From NCBI RefSeq assembly GCF_000756615.1, contig NZ_CP009288.1, forward strand, positions 2,046,001 through 2,110,000: 64,000 nt of DNA. Direction: 5' to 3'. Of this stretch, positions 56,985 through 64,000 are shown piece after piece. The translations under genes and the position numbers were made by a program. How positions within the stretch are numbered: position 1 is the first letter of the stretch; every line of letters starts with the position of its first letter. The DNA comes from Paenibacillus durus (GTDB lineage Bacteria; Bacillota; Bacilli; Paenibacillales; Paenibacillaceae). Under the pieces are notes generated by a model that worked only from the letters and a program-made list of their open reading frames with translations, did not search any database and was not told the DNA's origin.

Positions 56985-57048
56985 GGCATACGCTTCTTAA
57001 AGCCCTGATTTCATTTTCCCACCCTTAAAGCTGGGAGAAGCGTATGCC
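56985..57048. repeat. Perfect 13-bp inverted repeat between citZ and icd
   Basis: GGCATACGCTTCT (56985-56997) and AGAAGCGTATGCC (57036-57048) with a 38-base loop. No T-run follows, so it is not a normal terminator; the second arm ends 34 bases before icd. It could be an mRNA processing or stability element or a protein-binding site. Confidence 0.6.
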
Positions 57049-57081
57049 GCACACCAACATTTAAGGAGGAATTATACACTA

Positions 57082-58377
57082 ATGCTGAAACTCGAAAAGT
57101 ATGAACTGCCGACAGAAGGCGAACAAATCACAATTGACAATGGCAAGCTGCAGGTTCCTAGTAATCCGATTATCCCTTTCATTGAAGGCGACGGAACGGG
57201 CCGCGACATTTGGAAAGCCTCCAAACGGGTGCTGGATGCGGCGGTGGATAAGGCTTACGGCGGAACCAAGAAGATTGCCTGGTATGAAGTGTTTGCCGGA
57301 GAAAAGGCGTATAATACATACGGAGAATGGCTTCCGAACGATACGCTCGAAGCGATCCGCGAGTACATCGTTGCCATCAAAGGGCCGCTGACGACTCCGA
57401 TCGGCGGAGGCATCCGTTCCTTGAATGTGGCGCTGCGCCAGGAGCTCGATTTGTATGTATGTTTGCGTCCGGTGCGGTATTTTGACGGGGTACCTTCCCC
57501 GGTTAAGCGTCCGGAGCTGGTCGATATGGTCATTTTCCGGGAGAACACGGAAGATATTTACGCCGGCATCGAATACCAGGAAGGGACAGAGCAGGTTAAG
57601 AAAGTGATCGAGTTCCTGCAAAAAGAAATGGGTGTAAGCAAGATCCGTTTCCCGGAAACATCGGGCATCGGCATCAAGCCGGTATCCTCCGAAGGCTCGA
57701 AGCGTCTCGTTCGCGCCGCTGTGGAATACGCGGTTAAGCACGGCCGTAAGAGCGTTACGCTTGTGCACAAAGGCAACATTATGAAGTTCACTGAGGGCGC
57801 GTTCAAGAACTGGGGCTATGAAGTGGCCGAGCAGGAGTTCGGTGACAAGGTGTTTACCTGGAACCAGTACGATGTAATCAAGGAGCGCGAAGGCGCCGAC
57901 GCGGCGAATGCGGCTCAGAAGCAGGCGGAGCAGGATGGCAAGATCATTATCAAGGACGCCATCGCCGATATCGCGCTGCAGCAGGTGCTGACCCGTCCGA
58001 CCGATTTTGACGTCATTGCGACGCTGAACCTTAACGGTGACTATCTGTCCGACGCACTTGCGGCGCAAATTGGCGGGATCGGCATTGCTCCGGGTGCGAA
58101 CATCAACTACGTGACCGGGCATGCTATCTTTGAAGCCACCCACGGTACGGCGCCTAAATATGCGGACAAGGACGTTGTTAATCCAGGTTCGGTCATTCTG
58201 TCCGGCGTCATGATGCTGGAGCATTTGGGCTGGCAGGAAGCCGCCGATCTGATCTACAAAGGTATGGGAACTGCCATCAACAACAAAACGGTAACCTATG
58301 ATTTCGCAAGGTTGATGGAGGGAGCGACAGAGCTGAAATGCTCCGAATTCGCTGACCAAGTGATCCAGCATATGTAG
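57082..58377 (+). CDS. icd: NADP-dependent isocitrate dehydrogenase
   Basis: A 431-residue decarboxylating enzyme converting isocitrate to 2-oxoglutarate. Motifs: IPFIEGDGTGRDIWKASKRV, the substrate-binding GGGIRSLNVALRQELDLY with phosphorylatable-Ser equivalent, FRENTEDIYAGIEY, LVHKGNIMKFTEGAFKNWGY, YLSDALAAQIGGIGIAPGAN and HGTAPKYADKDVVNPGS. ATG 57082 follows AAGGAGGAATT. mdh should follow, but only a remnant is present. Confidence 0.97.
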   Translation: MLKLEKYELPTEGEQITIDNGKLQVPSNPIIPFIEGDGTGRDIWKASKRVLDAAVDKAYGGTKKIAWYEVFAGEKAYNTYGEWLPNDTLEAIREYIVAIKGPLTTPIGGGIRSLNVALRQELDLYVCLRPVRYFDGVPSPVKRPELVDMVIFRENTEDIYAGIEYQEGTEQVKKVIEFLQKEMGVSKIRFPETSGIGIKPVSSEGSKRLVRAAVEYAVKHGRKSVTLVHKGNIMKFTEGAFKNWGYEVAEQEFGDKVFTWNQYDVIKEREGADAANAAQKQAEQDGKIIIKDAIADIALQQVLTRPTDFDVIATLNLNGDYLSDALAAQIGGIGIAPGANINYVTGHAIFEATHGTAPKYADKDVVNPGSVILSGVMMLEHLGWQEAADLIYKGMGTAINNKTVTYDFARLMEGATELKCSEFADQVIQHM

Positions 58378-58390
58378 GAAGGTCGATTCA

Positions 58391-58474
58391 TTGAGCATCA
58401 AACGTTACAAGATTACAGTCGTTGGCGCCGGTTTTACCGGCGCCAACACGGCTCTGATGCTCGCTCAGAATTGA
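58391..58474 (+). pseudogene. mdh: Malate dehydrogenase gene reduced to its first 27 codons
   Basis: Thirteen bases after icd a TTG opens SIKRYKITVVGAGFTGANTA followed by LMLAQN and a TGA. This is the NAD-binding start of an mdh (compare the Bacillus VSVIGAGFTGATTA) in its normal operon place; a terminator then follows within 20 bases. The rest of the gene (~285 codons) is gone. Ribosome site AGGAAGG precedes it. The short peptide may still be translated. Confidence 0.8.
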
Positions 58475-58489
58475 CAAAAGTATGAACGT

Positions 58490-58526
58490 ATCCCCATTTT
58501 ATTTATGATAAAATGGGGATTTTTCT
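58490..58526 (+). terminator. Terminator after the mdh remnant
   Basis: Perfect 12-bp stem ATCCCCATTTTA (58490-58501) / TAAAATGGGGAT (58509-58520) followed by T residues. Confidence 0.9.
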
Positions 58527-58527
58527 T

Positions 58528-58555
58528 TTGAGATTAAGCAATTAGTGTTTATAAT
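58528..58555 (+). promoter_or_regulatory. Sigma-A promoter
   Basis: TTGAGA (58528-58533), 16-base spacer, TATAAT (58550-58555), directly after the terminator and 48 bases before the next start. Confidence 0.65.
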
Positions 58556-58602
58556 ATTTATTGATATAACTTATGTCATAGATTTATCGGGAGGGATATG
58601 GT

Positions 58603-59031
58603 ATGAACTGGAGCGTTTTAATGTTCTTACATATGATTGGCACGCTGACACTCGGTTTCTACCTGGTGCTGCCTTTCATTCTAGGCCGGACAGAGAAGCT
58701 TTCTTCCGCAGCCAAGGAGGGTTCGCTGAGCGCAATCGGCGCGTTTAATCGCGTTGCCCAATATGGCTTGGTCATTCAACTGCTTACCGGCGGCTACATG
58801 ATGACCAAAGGCGAGTACTCGGTCCCGTGGATGATTATAGTTACACTGCTGCTGCTCGCCATGTTCGCTTTGGGCGGCATTATGAGCAAGCCACTGCGGC
58901 TTGCGGCCTCAGGCATAAAGCAGAGCCGAGACGTCTCCCGCGAAACCGGCAAAATCCGCACGTTAAGCGCGCTGCTCGCGGTGTGCTTGCTGGTTATGGT
59001 TTTCTTTATGGTTTTTGATGAGATTATTTGA
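58603..59031 (+). CDS. Four-helix membrane protein of unknown function
   Basis: A 142-residue protein with four predicted membrane helices (VLMFLHMIGTLTLGFYLVLP, YGLVIQLLTGGYMM, WMIIVTLLLLAMFALGGI, LSALLAVCLLVMVFFMVF). The first helix, with HMIG, resembles DUF2269-type small membrane proteins, but the match is loose. ATG 58603 follows GGGAGGGATATGG. It has its own promoter and stands alone; a short hairpin CCCGTCTCC/GGAGGCGGG (59059-59080) follows. Confidence 0.7.
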   Translation: MNWSVLMFLHMIGTLTLGFYLVLPFILGRTEKLSSAAKEGSLSAIGAFNRVAQYGLVIQLLTGGYMMTKGEYSVPWMIIVTLLLLAMFALGGIMSKPLRLAASGIKQSRDVSRETGKIRTLSALLAVCLLVMVFFMVFDEII

Positions 59032-59176
59032 AAATTAGCTAAAGCCCGGCCCACGTCGCCCGTCTCCATTTGGAGGCGGGTGTTTGGTTATTGTGAGCAG
59101 GAACGAATAATTGCACATCCCAAAGACATCCTAAGGAAAGTCTATATTTTACAACTTTTCGAAAGGAGAATGAAAT

Positions 59177-60049
59177 ATGTCTGAGAGTAATCAGCAAGCC
59201 CAAAAGACATTGCCGCCGCAGCATCAGGATCGTAGGCCCGGTCTGGAATCGGAGATGACGCCCCGGCCTAAATACGAACCGGCGGGATACAAAGCGGCGG
59301 GTAAGCTTCTCGGTAAAGCGGCGCTGATCACAGGCGGAGACAGCGGCATCGGCCGCGCGGTAGCTGTTGCTTTTGCCAAGGAGGGGGCCGATGTAGTCAT
59401 TTCCTATCTCAATGAGCACTCCGATGCAGAGGAGACGAAGCGCCAGGTCGAACAGGAAGGACGCAAATGTGTTCTCGTCTCCGGCGATATCGGCGTCGAA
59501 GTCTTCTGCCAGGATCTTATCAACAAAACAGTGGAAGGGCTGGGCAAGCTGGATATTCTTATTAACAATGCGGCGGAGCAGCATCCGCAAGAAAGAATCG
59601 AGGATATCAGCTCCGAGCAGCTGGAGCGGACGTTCCGCACTAATATTTTCTCGATGTTCTATTTGACAAAAGCGGCTATGCCCTACTTGAAACATGGCTC
59701 GACGATCGTCAACACGACGTCGATTACGGCTTACAGAGGAAATCCTCAACTGCTGGACTACTCGTCCACCAAAGGGGCGATCCTCAGCTTTTCGCGTTCA
59801 CTCGCCATGAATTTGGTGGATAAAGGCATCCGTGTCAACGCGGTCGCGCCGGGTCCGATCTGGACGCCGCTCATTCCGTCCACCTTCGACGAGAAGAAGG
59901 TCAGTGAGTTCGGCGGAACACAGCCAATGAAACGGCCGGGACAGCCTGAAGAACTGGCTCCGGCTTTTGTCTATCTGGCTTCCGATGATTCATCGTATGT
60001 AACCGGACAGGTTATTCATGTGAATGGCGGCGAAATCGTTAACGGTTGA
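59177..60049 (+). CDS. Short-chain dehydrogenase/reductase, general-stress type
   Basis: A 290-residue classical SDR with an N-terminal ~40-residue extension (PPQHQDRRPGLESEM, PRPKYEPAG) characteristic of the YhdF/YdaD/YhxD stress group. Cofactor loop ALITGGDSGIGRAVAVAFA, INNAAEQHPQ, catalytic Ser in VNTTSITAYRG and Tyr/Lys in LDYSSTKGAILSF, then NAVAPGPIWTPLIPS. Substrate unknown. ATG 59177 follows GAAAGGAGAATG. A strong terminator follows. Confidence 0.92.
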   Translation: MSESNQQAQKTLPPQHQDRRPGLESEMTPRPKYEPAGYKAAGKLLGKAALITGGDSGIGRAVAVAFAKEGADVVISYLNEHSDAEETKRQVEQEGRKCVLVSGDIGVEVFCQDLINKTVEGLGKLDILINNAAEQHPQERIEDISSEQLERTFRTNIFSMFYLTKAAMPYLKHGSTIVNTTSITAYRGNPQLLDYSSTKGAILSFSRSLAMNLVDKGIRVNAVAPGPIWTPLIPSTFDEKKVSEFGGTQPMKRPGQPEELAPAFVYLASDDSSYVTGQVIHVNGGEIVNG

Positions 60050-60089
60050 CGACTCTTAACGTATCCCAGAGGATTTCTGCTGAATATGC

Positions 60090-60125
60090 AAGCCCCGATC
60101 CAAATCACGCGGATTGGGGCTTTTT
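60090..60125 (+). terminator. SDR gene terminator
   Basis: AAGCCCCGATCC (60090-60101) with GGATTGGGGCTT (60111-60122), one G-T pair, followed by a T-run. Confidence 0.88.
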
Positions 60126-60191
60126 CATGAAAAGGTGGTATGAAAAGGAAATTTATGATACGCTGTGAAAGATCAATAGTTGCATAGCGTG

Positions 60192-60278
60192 AACACTAGG
60201 GGTGCCGCAAGGCTGAGACGAACGCAAGGTTCGGACCCTTTGAACCTGATCTGGTTTATACCAGCGTAGGGAAGTGGA
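60192..60278 (+). ncRNA. TPP riboswitch (THI element)
   Basis: Conserved thi-box blocks in order: CACTAGGGGTGCC, the AGGCTGAGA loop, GGACCCTTTGAACCTGATCT and the closing CCAGCGTAGGGAAGTGG. The THI element binds thiamine pyrophosphate. It is followed by an intrinsic terminator before tenI, indicating transcription attenuation of the thi operon at high TPP. Confidence 0.95.
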
Positions 60279-60333
60279 GAGTGAATATCTGCATCCGGGC
60301 CTGTCAAGGCTCGATCCCATTTGCAGTTTCCGG

Positions 60334-60361
60334 CCGCCTTCCTTCGGGAGGGCGGTTTTTT
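60334..60361 (+). terminator. Riboswitch-controlled terminator
   Basis: CCGCCTTCC (60334-60342) with GGAGGGCGG (60347-60355), tetraloop-type TTCG, and six T residues; the expression platform of the TPP riboswitch. Confidence 0.88.
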
Positions 60362-60402
60362 GTGCTGCTTATGACAAATAAACACAGGAGGCGAATAGGG
60401 CT

Positions 60403-61053
60403 ATGTGTCCGCCAAAGTCAAAGGACCCCGAAATTCATCTCATATCCGGCGGCGGGACGTTAATGGACAGCTTTATCTTTATCGCTGCGGCCGTAGGTCC
60501 CTTTGTAGACTATATTCATTTGCGGGAAAAAACGCGCACAGCGGAAGAATTGTACGCAGCGGTCGAGAAGATGCGCAGCCTTGGGATACGCCCTGAACAA
60601 ATCGTCGTAAACGATCGGTTGGACGTTGCGCTGGCCTCTGGCGCCGGAGGCGTTCAGCTTGCGGGGCACAGCCTCCGGGCCGCTGCGGCCCGCAAGCTGT
60701 CTCAGAGCCTGCGCATTGGCCGTTCCGTCCATTCCCCGGATGAAGCAGCTGCTGCCGCAGACGAAGGGGCGGATTACTGCCTCTTCGGGCATATATACGC
60801 CTCGGCCAGCAAGCCGGGTCTCCCGGGGAGGGGACTGGACAGGCTTGCGGAAACCGTGCGTGCCTGCCGGGTTCCGGTCATTGCGATTGGCGGCATTGAA
60901 CCGGGCAATGCAGGACAGGTGATTTCATGCGGCGCGGCGGGCATTGCCGTACTCTCGGGCATCTGCGGCGCGTCCGATCCTGTGGCGGCCGCAAAGTCTT
61001 ACCGTGCTGCCGTCCGGGCTGCCGCTCAAGAAGCCGGATATGAAAGGAGGTGA
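60403..61053 (+). CDS. tenI: Thiazole tautomerase TenI
   Basis: A 216-residue TIM-barrel protein of the ThiE/TenI family. The pattern fits TenI, which aromatises the thiazole phosphate carboxylate: YIHLREKTRTAEELY, GIRPEQIVVNDRLDVAL, the RIGRSVHSPDEA His loop, ADYCLFGHIY and VIAIGGIEPGN. Bacillus TenI has the same IGRSVHS and FGHV blocks. ATG 60403 has AGGAGGCG about 12 bases upstream. First gene behind the TPP riboswitch; a thiamine-phosphate synthase role cannot be fully excluded. Confidence 0.85.
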   Translation: MCPPKSKDPEIHLISGGGTLMDSFIFIAAAVGPFVDYIHLREKTRTAEELYAAVEKMRSLGIRPEQIVVNDRLDVALASGAGGVQLAGHSLRAAAARKLSQSLRIGRSVHSPDEAAAAADEGADYCLFGHIYASASKPGLPGRGLDRLAETVRACRVPVIAIGGIEPGNAGQVISCGAAGIAVLSGICGASDPVAAAKSYRAAVRAAAQEAGYERR

Positions 61054-61058
61054 GGGCA

Positions 61059-61262
61059 ATGAAACTCTATATCAACGGGAACGAGACCGAGCTGGACGAG
61101 GCTTGCGCTACGCTTGCGGATCTGCTGAGCCGCCCCGAATGGAAGGAACGGAAGATGATTGTTGAACTGAACGGCATGATCGTGGGCAGGGATGATTTCG
61201 GAACGGTCCCCCTTGCCGACAGGGACCGCATCGAGCTGGTGCATTTTGTGGGAGGAGGCTGA
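61059..61262 (+). CDS. thiS: Sulfur carrier protein ThiS
   Basis: A 67-residue ubiquitin-like carrier starting MKLYINGNETELDEACATLA and ending HFVGGG, with the C-terminal Gly-Gly that is adenylated by ThiF and converted to thiocarboxylate. The NGMIVGRDDF segment is the usual core. AAGGAGGTGAGGGCA before ATG 61059 decides the start. The stop is six bases before thiF. Confidence 0.94.
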   Translation: MKLYINGNETELDEACATLADLLSRPEWKERKMIVELNGMIVGRDDFGTVPLADRDRIELVHFVGGG

Positions 61263-61267
61263 GGCCG

Positions 61268-62296
61268 GTGAATTTCGCCGGAGAGGACAGATACAGCAGG
61301 CAGGAACGGTTTTACGGGATTGGAGCCGAGGGCCAGAAAAAGCTGGCGCAGGCGAAGGTTCTGATTATTGGCGCTGGGGCGCTTGGCTCCGCATGCGCGG
61401 AGACGATGGTGCGCTCGGGTGTGGGCAAGGTGACCATCGTCGACCGGGATTATGTGGAGTGGAGCAACCTGCAGCGTCAAAATTTGTTCAGCGAGCAGGA
61501 TGCGGCTGAGCGGATTCCCAAAGCGGTAGCTGCCGCCCGCAGGCTTCGCAGCGTTAACTCCTCTGTGGAAGTTGAAGGCATCGTTGCGGATATTACTGCG
61601 GAGGAGATCGGCCTCTATACCCGAGGGATCGACCTAATTCTTGATGCGGCGGACAATTTCGAGGTGCGGATGATCGTAAATGATATTGCCTCGCGAGACG
61701 GTATCCCCTGGATCTATGGCGCCTGCACCGGCAGCTACGGCATTTCAATGACGATTGTTCCGGGGCAGAGCGCCTGTCTTCACTGTCTGCTGGACAGTGT
61801 CCCAGCCGGAGGGGATACCTGCGACACGGTGGGGATAATCGGTCCCGCCGTGCAGATGACGGCTGCCTACCAGACGGCCGAAGCGCTGAAGTGGCTGTCA
61901 GGGAACGTTAGCGCGCTGCGCGGGACACTGGTCTCTTTCGATCTATGGACGAACCGTTACTCGTCGGTAGATACGTCCAAGCTGAAGCGCGCCGACTGCC
62001 CGTCCTGCGGCGCTAAACGCACTTATCCTTATTTATCGCCGGGCAGTCATTCCAGAACGGCCGTACTCTGCGGGCGGGATACGGTGCAGATTCGCCCGCC
62101 AAGCCAGATGAGACTTGATCTGGAGGAGTGGGAGCGGCGGCTGTCCGCCTATGGCCGGGCGGAGCGGAATCCCTTTATGCTGTCTTTGACACTGGAGCAG
62201 CACCGTATGGCGATCTTTCCCGATGGCAGGGTGCTCGTTCACGGAACGGGTGATCCCGCCGAAGCCCGGTCGCTGTATCACCGTTATTTTGGCTAA
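61268..62296 (+). CDS. thiF: ThiS adenylyltransferase ThiF (MoeB/E1-like)
   Basis: A 342-residue E1-like enzyme that adenylates ThiS. Nucleotide loop KVLIIGAGALGSACAE, VDRDYVEWSNLQRQNLF, the Asp-containing DLILDAADNFEVRMIVND, ACTGSYG, and two zinc CxxC pairs (SACLHCLL and DCPSCGAKR). A C-terminal ~85-residue extension (QIRPPSQMRLDLEEW...) resembles the MoeB/ThiF tail found in Bacillales. The start is GTG 61268 shortly after the thiS stop. It could also serve the MoaD domain of the molybdopterin synthase fusion. Confidence 0.92.
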   Translation: MNFAGEDRYSRQERFYGIGAEGQKKLAQAKVLIIGAGALGSACAETMVRSGVGKVTIVDRDYVEWSNLQRQNLFSEQDAAERIPKAVAAARRLRSVNSSVEVEGIVADITAEEIGLYTRGIDLILDAADNFEVRMIVNDIASRDGIPWIYGACTGSYGISMTIVPGQSACLHCLLDSVPAGGDTCDTVGIIGPAVQMTAAYQTAEALKWLSGNVSALRGTLVSFDLWTNRYSSVDTSKLKRADCPSCGAKRTYPYLSPGSHSRTAVLCGRDTVQIRPPSQMRLDLEEWERRLSAYGRAERNPFMLSLTLEQHRMAIFPDGRVLVHGTGDPAEARSLYHRYFG

Positions 62297-62338
62297 CTAT
62301 CAAGCATTCTATTAACCGAATAGGGGAGGATTATTATT

Positions 62339-63109
62339 ATGCAGGATGCATTACATATCGGGGGCAAAGCCCTATCCAGCCGTCTGTTCATCGGAACCGG
62401 CAAATACAGCCGCAATACGCTGATTCCGGAGGTAATCGCCCGTTCCGGCTCCGAAGTAATTACCGTGGCGCTTCGAAGAGTCGACCCATCTTCGCGGGAG
62501 GAGAACATTCTGAGCCATATTCCGCAGCAGATGACCCTTCTGCCCAATACTTCCGGTGCGCGGACCGCAGAAGAAGCCGTGCGTATCGCTCGCTTGGCCA
62601 GAGCGGCAGGGATGGGGAACTGGGTGAAGATCGAAGTCATTAACGACCAGAGATATTTGCTGCCGGACAATCTGGAGACGATCCGTGCTACGGAAATTCT
62701 GGCCGCCGAAGGCTTCGTCGTCCTTCCCTATATGAGCCCGGACCTGTCTGCGGCTCTCCGGTTGAGAGACGCGGGCGCGGCGGCGGTGATGCCGCTGGGC
62801 GCGCCTATCGGAAGCAACCGGGGCCTCCGGACGAAGGAGCTGATCGGCATCTTGATTGAAGAGGCCGGCCTGCCGGTCATTGTGGATGCCGGAATCGGCC
62901 GTCCGTCGGAGGCGGCGGAAGCGATGGAGATGGGCGCGGCCGCCGTGCTGCTGAACACGGCGATTGCCACAGCCCGTGATCCGCTTGGCATGGCGGAAGC
63001 TTTTCGCGGCGCGGTTGCAGCCGGCCGGCAGGCGTATCTGGCCGGGCTGGGCCCGGTTCAGCAGGAGGCGGAAGCTTCTTCGCCTTTGACCGGTTTCTTG
63101 AACGTATAG
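62339..63109 (+). CDS. thiG: Thiazole synthase ThiG
   Basis: A 256-residue TIM-barrel enzyme building the thiazole ring from DXP, ThiS thiocarboxylate and dehydroglycine. Motifs: RLFIGTGKYSRNTLIPEVIA, VITVALRRVDP, LPNTSGARTAEEAVRIARLA, the Schiff-base Lys in NWVKIEVINDQRYLLPD, VMPLGAPIGSNRG and VDAGIGRPSEAAEAMEMGA. ATG 62339 follows GGGGAGGATTATT. It lies between thiF and thiH. Confidence 0.96.
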   Translation: MQDALHIGGKALSSRLFIGTGKYSRNTLIPEVIARSGSEVITVALRRVDPSSREENILSHIPQQMTLLPNTSGARTAEEAVRIARLARAAGMGNWVKIEVINDQRYLLPDNLETIRATEILAAEGFVVLPYMSPDLSAALRLRDAGAAAVMPLGAPIGSNRGLRTKELIGILIEEAGLPVIVDAGIGRPSEAAEAMEMGAAAVLLNTAIATARDPLGMAEAFRGAVAAGRQAYLAGLGPVQQEAEASSPLTGFLNV

Positions 63110-63127
63110 GAAGGGGGACTGAGACTG

Positions 63128-64000
63128 TTGAGCTTTTTTGAGTCGCTGACGAACTTGGAGCGTATTCCCTTTAAGGAATTGTGGAAAAAGTACACGAAGG
63201 ACGATGTCATGCGGGCGCTGGCCAAGGAGAAGCTGGATAAGGAAGATCTGCTTGCCTTGCTGTCACCGGCCGCCGGCCACCATTTGGAAGAAATGGCGCA
63301 AAAAGCGCAGCGCATCACCCGCTCGCATTTCGGCTATGCCGTTCAGCTGTTCACGCCAATGTATGTAGCGGATTATTGCGTCAACCACTGTACGTACTGC
63401 AGCTTTAGCGCCATTCATGATTTTCCGCGCAAGAAGCTGTCGTTGGAAGAAGTTGAAGCGGAAGCGGCGGCAATTGCCTCTAGCGGACTACGCCATATTC
63501 TGCTGCTGACAGGGGAATCGCGCAAAGACTCTCCGGTCGGTTACGTTAAAGATTGCGTAAAGGTGCTCGGAAAGTATTTCTCTTCCATCAGCATCGAGGT
63601 CAATCCGCTGTCGATGGAGGAATACAAAGAATTGGCCGATGCGGGCGTGGACGGATTAACTCTATTTCAGGAGGTGTACCACCAGGAGACGTACCGCAAG
63701 CTGCATGTTAAAGGCCCGAAGCGCAATTTCCGGGCCCGCCTGGATGCTCCGGAGCGCGGCTGTCAAGCAGGCTTCCGCTCCGTCAACATCGGCGCGCTGC
63801 TCGGCTTGTACGATTGGCGGCAGGAAGCGTTCATGACGGCGATGCACGCAAGTTATCTTCAGGACCGTTATCCTGGCTGTGAGATTAGCCTGTCTCCCCC
63901 GCGTTTCCGTCCCTATCTCGGAAGCTTTAACCCCGAATCGGACGTGACCGACCGCGCGCTGGTACAGATTATACTGGCGTACCGGCTGTTCCTGCCCCGT
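63128..64000 (+). CDS. thiH: 2-iminoacetate synthase ThiH (partial, runs off window)
   Basis: An open frame of 291 codons from TTG 63128 (MSFFESLTNLERIP...) to the window edge. Radical-SAM motif CVNHCTYC near residue 85, preceded by QLFTPMYVADY, then LRHILLLTGESRKDSPVGYV and NPLSMEEYKELADAGVDGLT, as in tyrosine lyase ThiH. It cleaves tyrosine to dehydroglycine for ThiG with p-cresol release. AAGGGGG ten bases upstream supports the TTG start. Use of ThiH rather than the oxygen-dependent ThiO is notable in this group. Confidence 0.92.
   Translation, partial: MSFFESLTNLERIPFKELWKKYTKDDVMRALAKEKLDKEDLLALLSPAAGHHLEEMAQKAQRITRSHFGYAVQLFTPMYVADYCVNHCTYCSFSAIHDFPRKKLSLEEVEAEAAAIASSGLRHILLLTGESRKDSPVGYVKDCVKVLGKYFSSISIEVNPLSMEEYKELADAGVDGLTLFQEVYHQETYRKLHVKGPKRNFRARLDAPERGCQAGFRSVNIGALLGLYDWRQEAFMTAMHASYLQDRYPGCEISLSPPRFRPYLGSFNPESDVTDRALVQIILAYRLFLPR

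Noticed and set aside
57079..58401. 440-codon minus-strand ORF
   Set aside because: Mirror frame of icd; shadow ORF.
1..64000. tRNA, rRNA, CRISPR arrays or integrated prophage
   Set aside because: Looked for cloverleaf/CCA-type genes, rRNA signatures, regular spacers and phage structural genes; none recognised.

Overview
The window is chromosomal DNA from an endospore-forming, low-to-mid-GC Firmicute, most likely Paenibacillus or a close relative. The evidence is a sufCDSUB operon in Bacillales order, spore genes (cotJABC, yheC/yheD-type ATP-grasps, ytrH, ytrI, ytvI), abrB with Spo0A-box-like sites, a block running from dnaE to icd with Bacillus-like synteny, strong AGGAGG ribosome sites and frequent TTG/GTG starts. 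No rRNA, tRNA or CRISPR array was seen.

0-9.5 kb: housekeeping and iron-sulfur genes. These are ywdK, yunC, dps, a DUF1802 gene and the complete sufC-sufD-sufS-sufU-sufB operon. The suf promoter is overlaid by a PerR/Fur-like operator. 9.5-16.2 kb: a VOC-fold gene behind a LexA-like palindrome, a heterodimeric ABC exporter with one degenerate ATP site, and a decayed TnpB-only IS200/IS605-type element with a recognisable omega-RNA end abutting a methyltransferase gene. 16-25 kb: a secreted protein, two HD-GYP proteins (one lacking the metal-binding His), a MoaD-MoaE fusion, yunD, uppP, a YfkAB radical-SAM protein and a CNNM/CorC transporter.

25-36 kb: sporulation-related block. cotJABC lies behind a sigma-E-like promoter and CotJA carries a repetitive N-terminal extension. 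A CapA-like protein and abrB follow. Five tandem minus-strand ATP-grasp paralogues of the YheC/YheD spore-coat family start behind a sigma-K-like promoter, next to yheA. 36-44.5 kb: ytoI and ytpI-ytrI-ytrH flank an insertion with a truncated M42 peptidase pseudogene and a three-gene surface-glycan cassette (pyruvyltransferase-like, flippase, glycosyltransferase).

44.5-58.5 kb: dnaE, a pgpA-like gene, accD-accA, pyk, a thioesterase gene, fxsA, ytvI, citZ and icd. Two departures from the usual arrangement stand out: there is no pfkA between accA and pyk, and mdh is reduced to its first 27 codons after icd. 58.5-64 kb: a membrane protein, a stress-type SDR, then a TPP riboswitch with terminator controlling tenI-thiS-thiF-thiG-thiH (thiazole synthesis by the ThiH route); thiH runs off the window.

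The least explained signals are a structured intergenic repeat (two clear copies at 18.0 and 51.2 kb, a third of similar architecture at 37.7 kb), the fivefold ATP-grasp array, the suf operator, and LexA-like palindromes placed identically in two unrelated promoters. Functions are inferred from recognised protein motifs and gene order; no database search was run.
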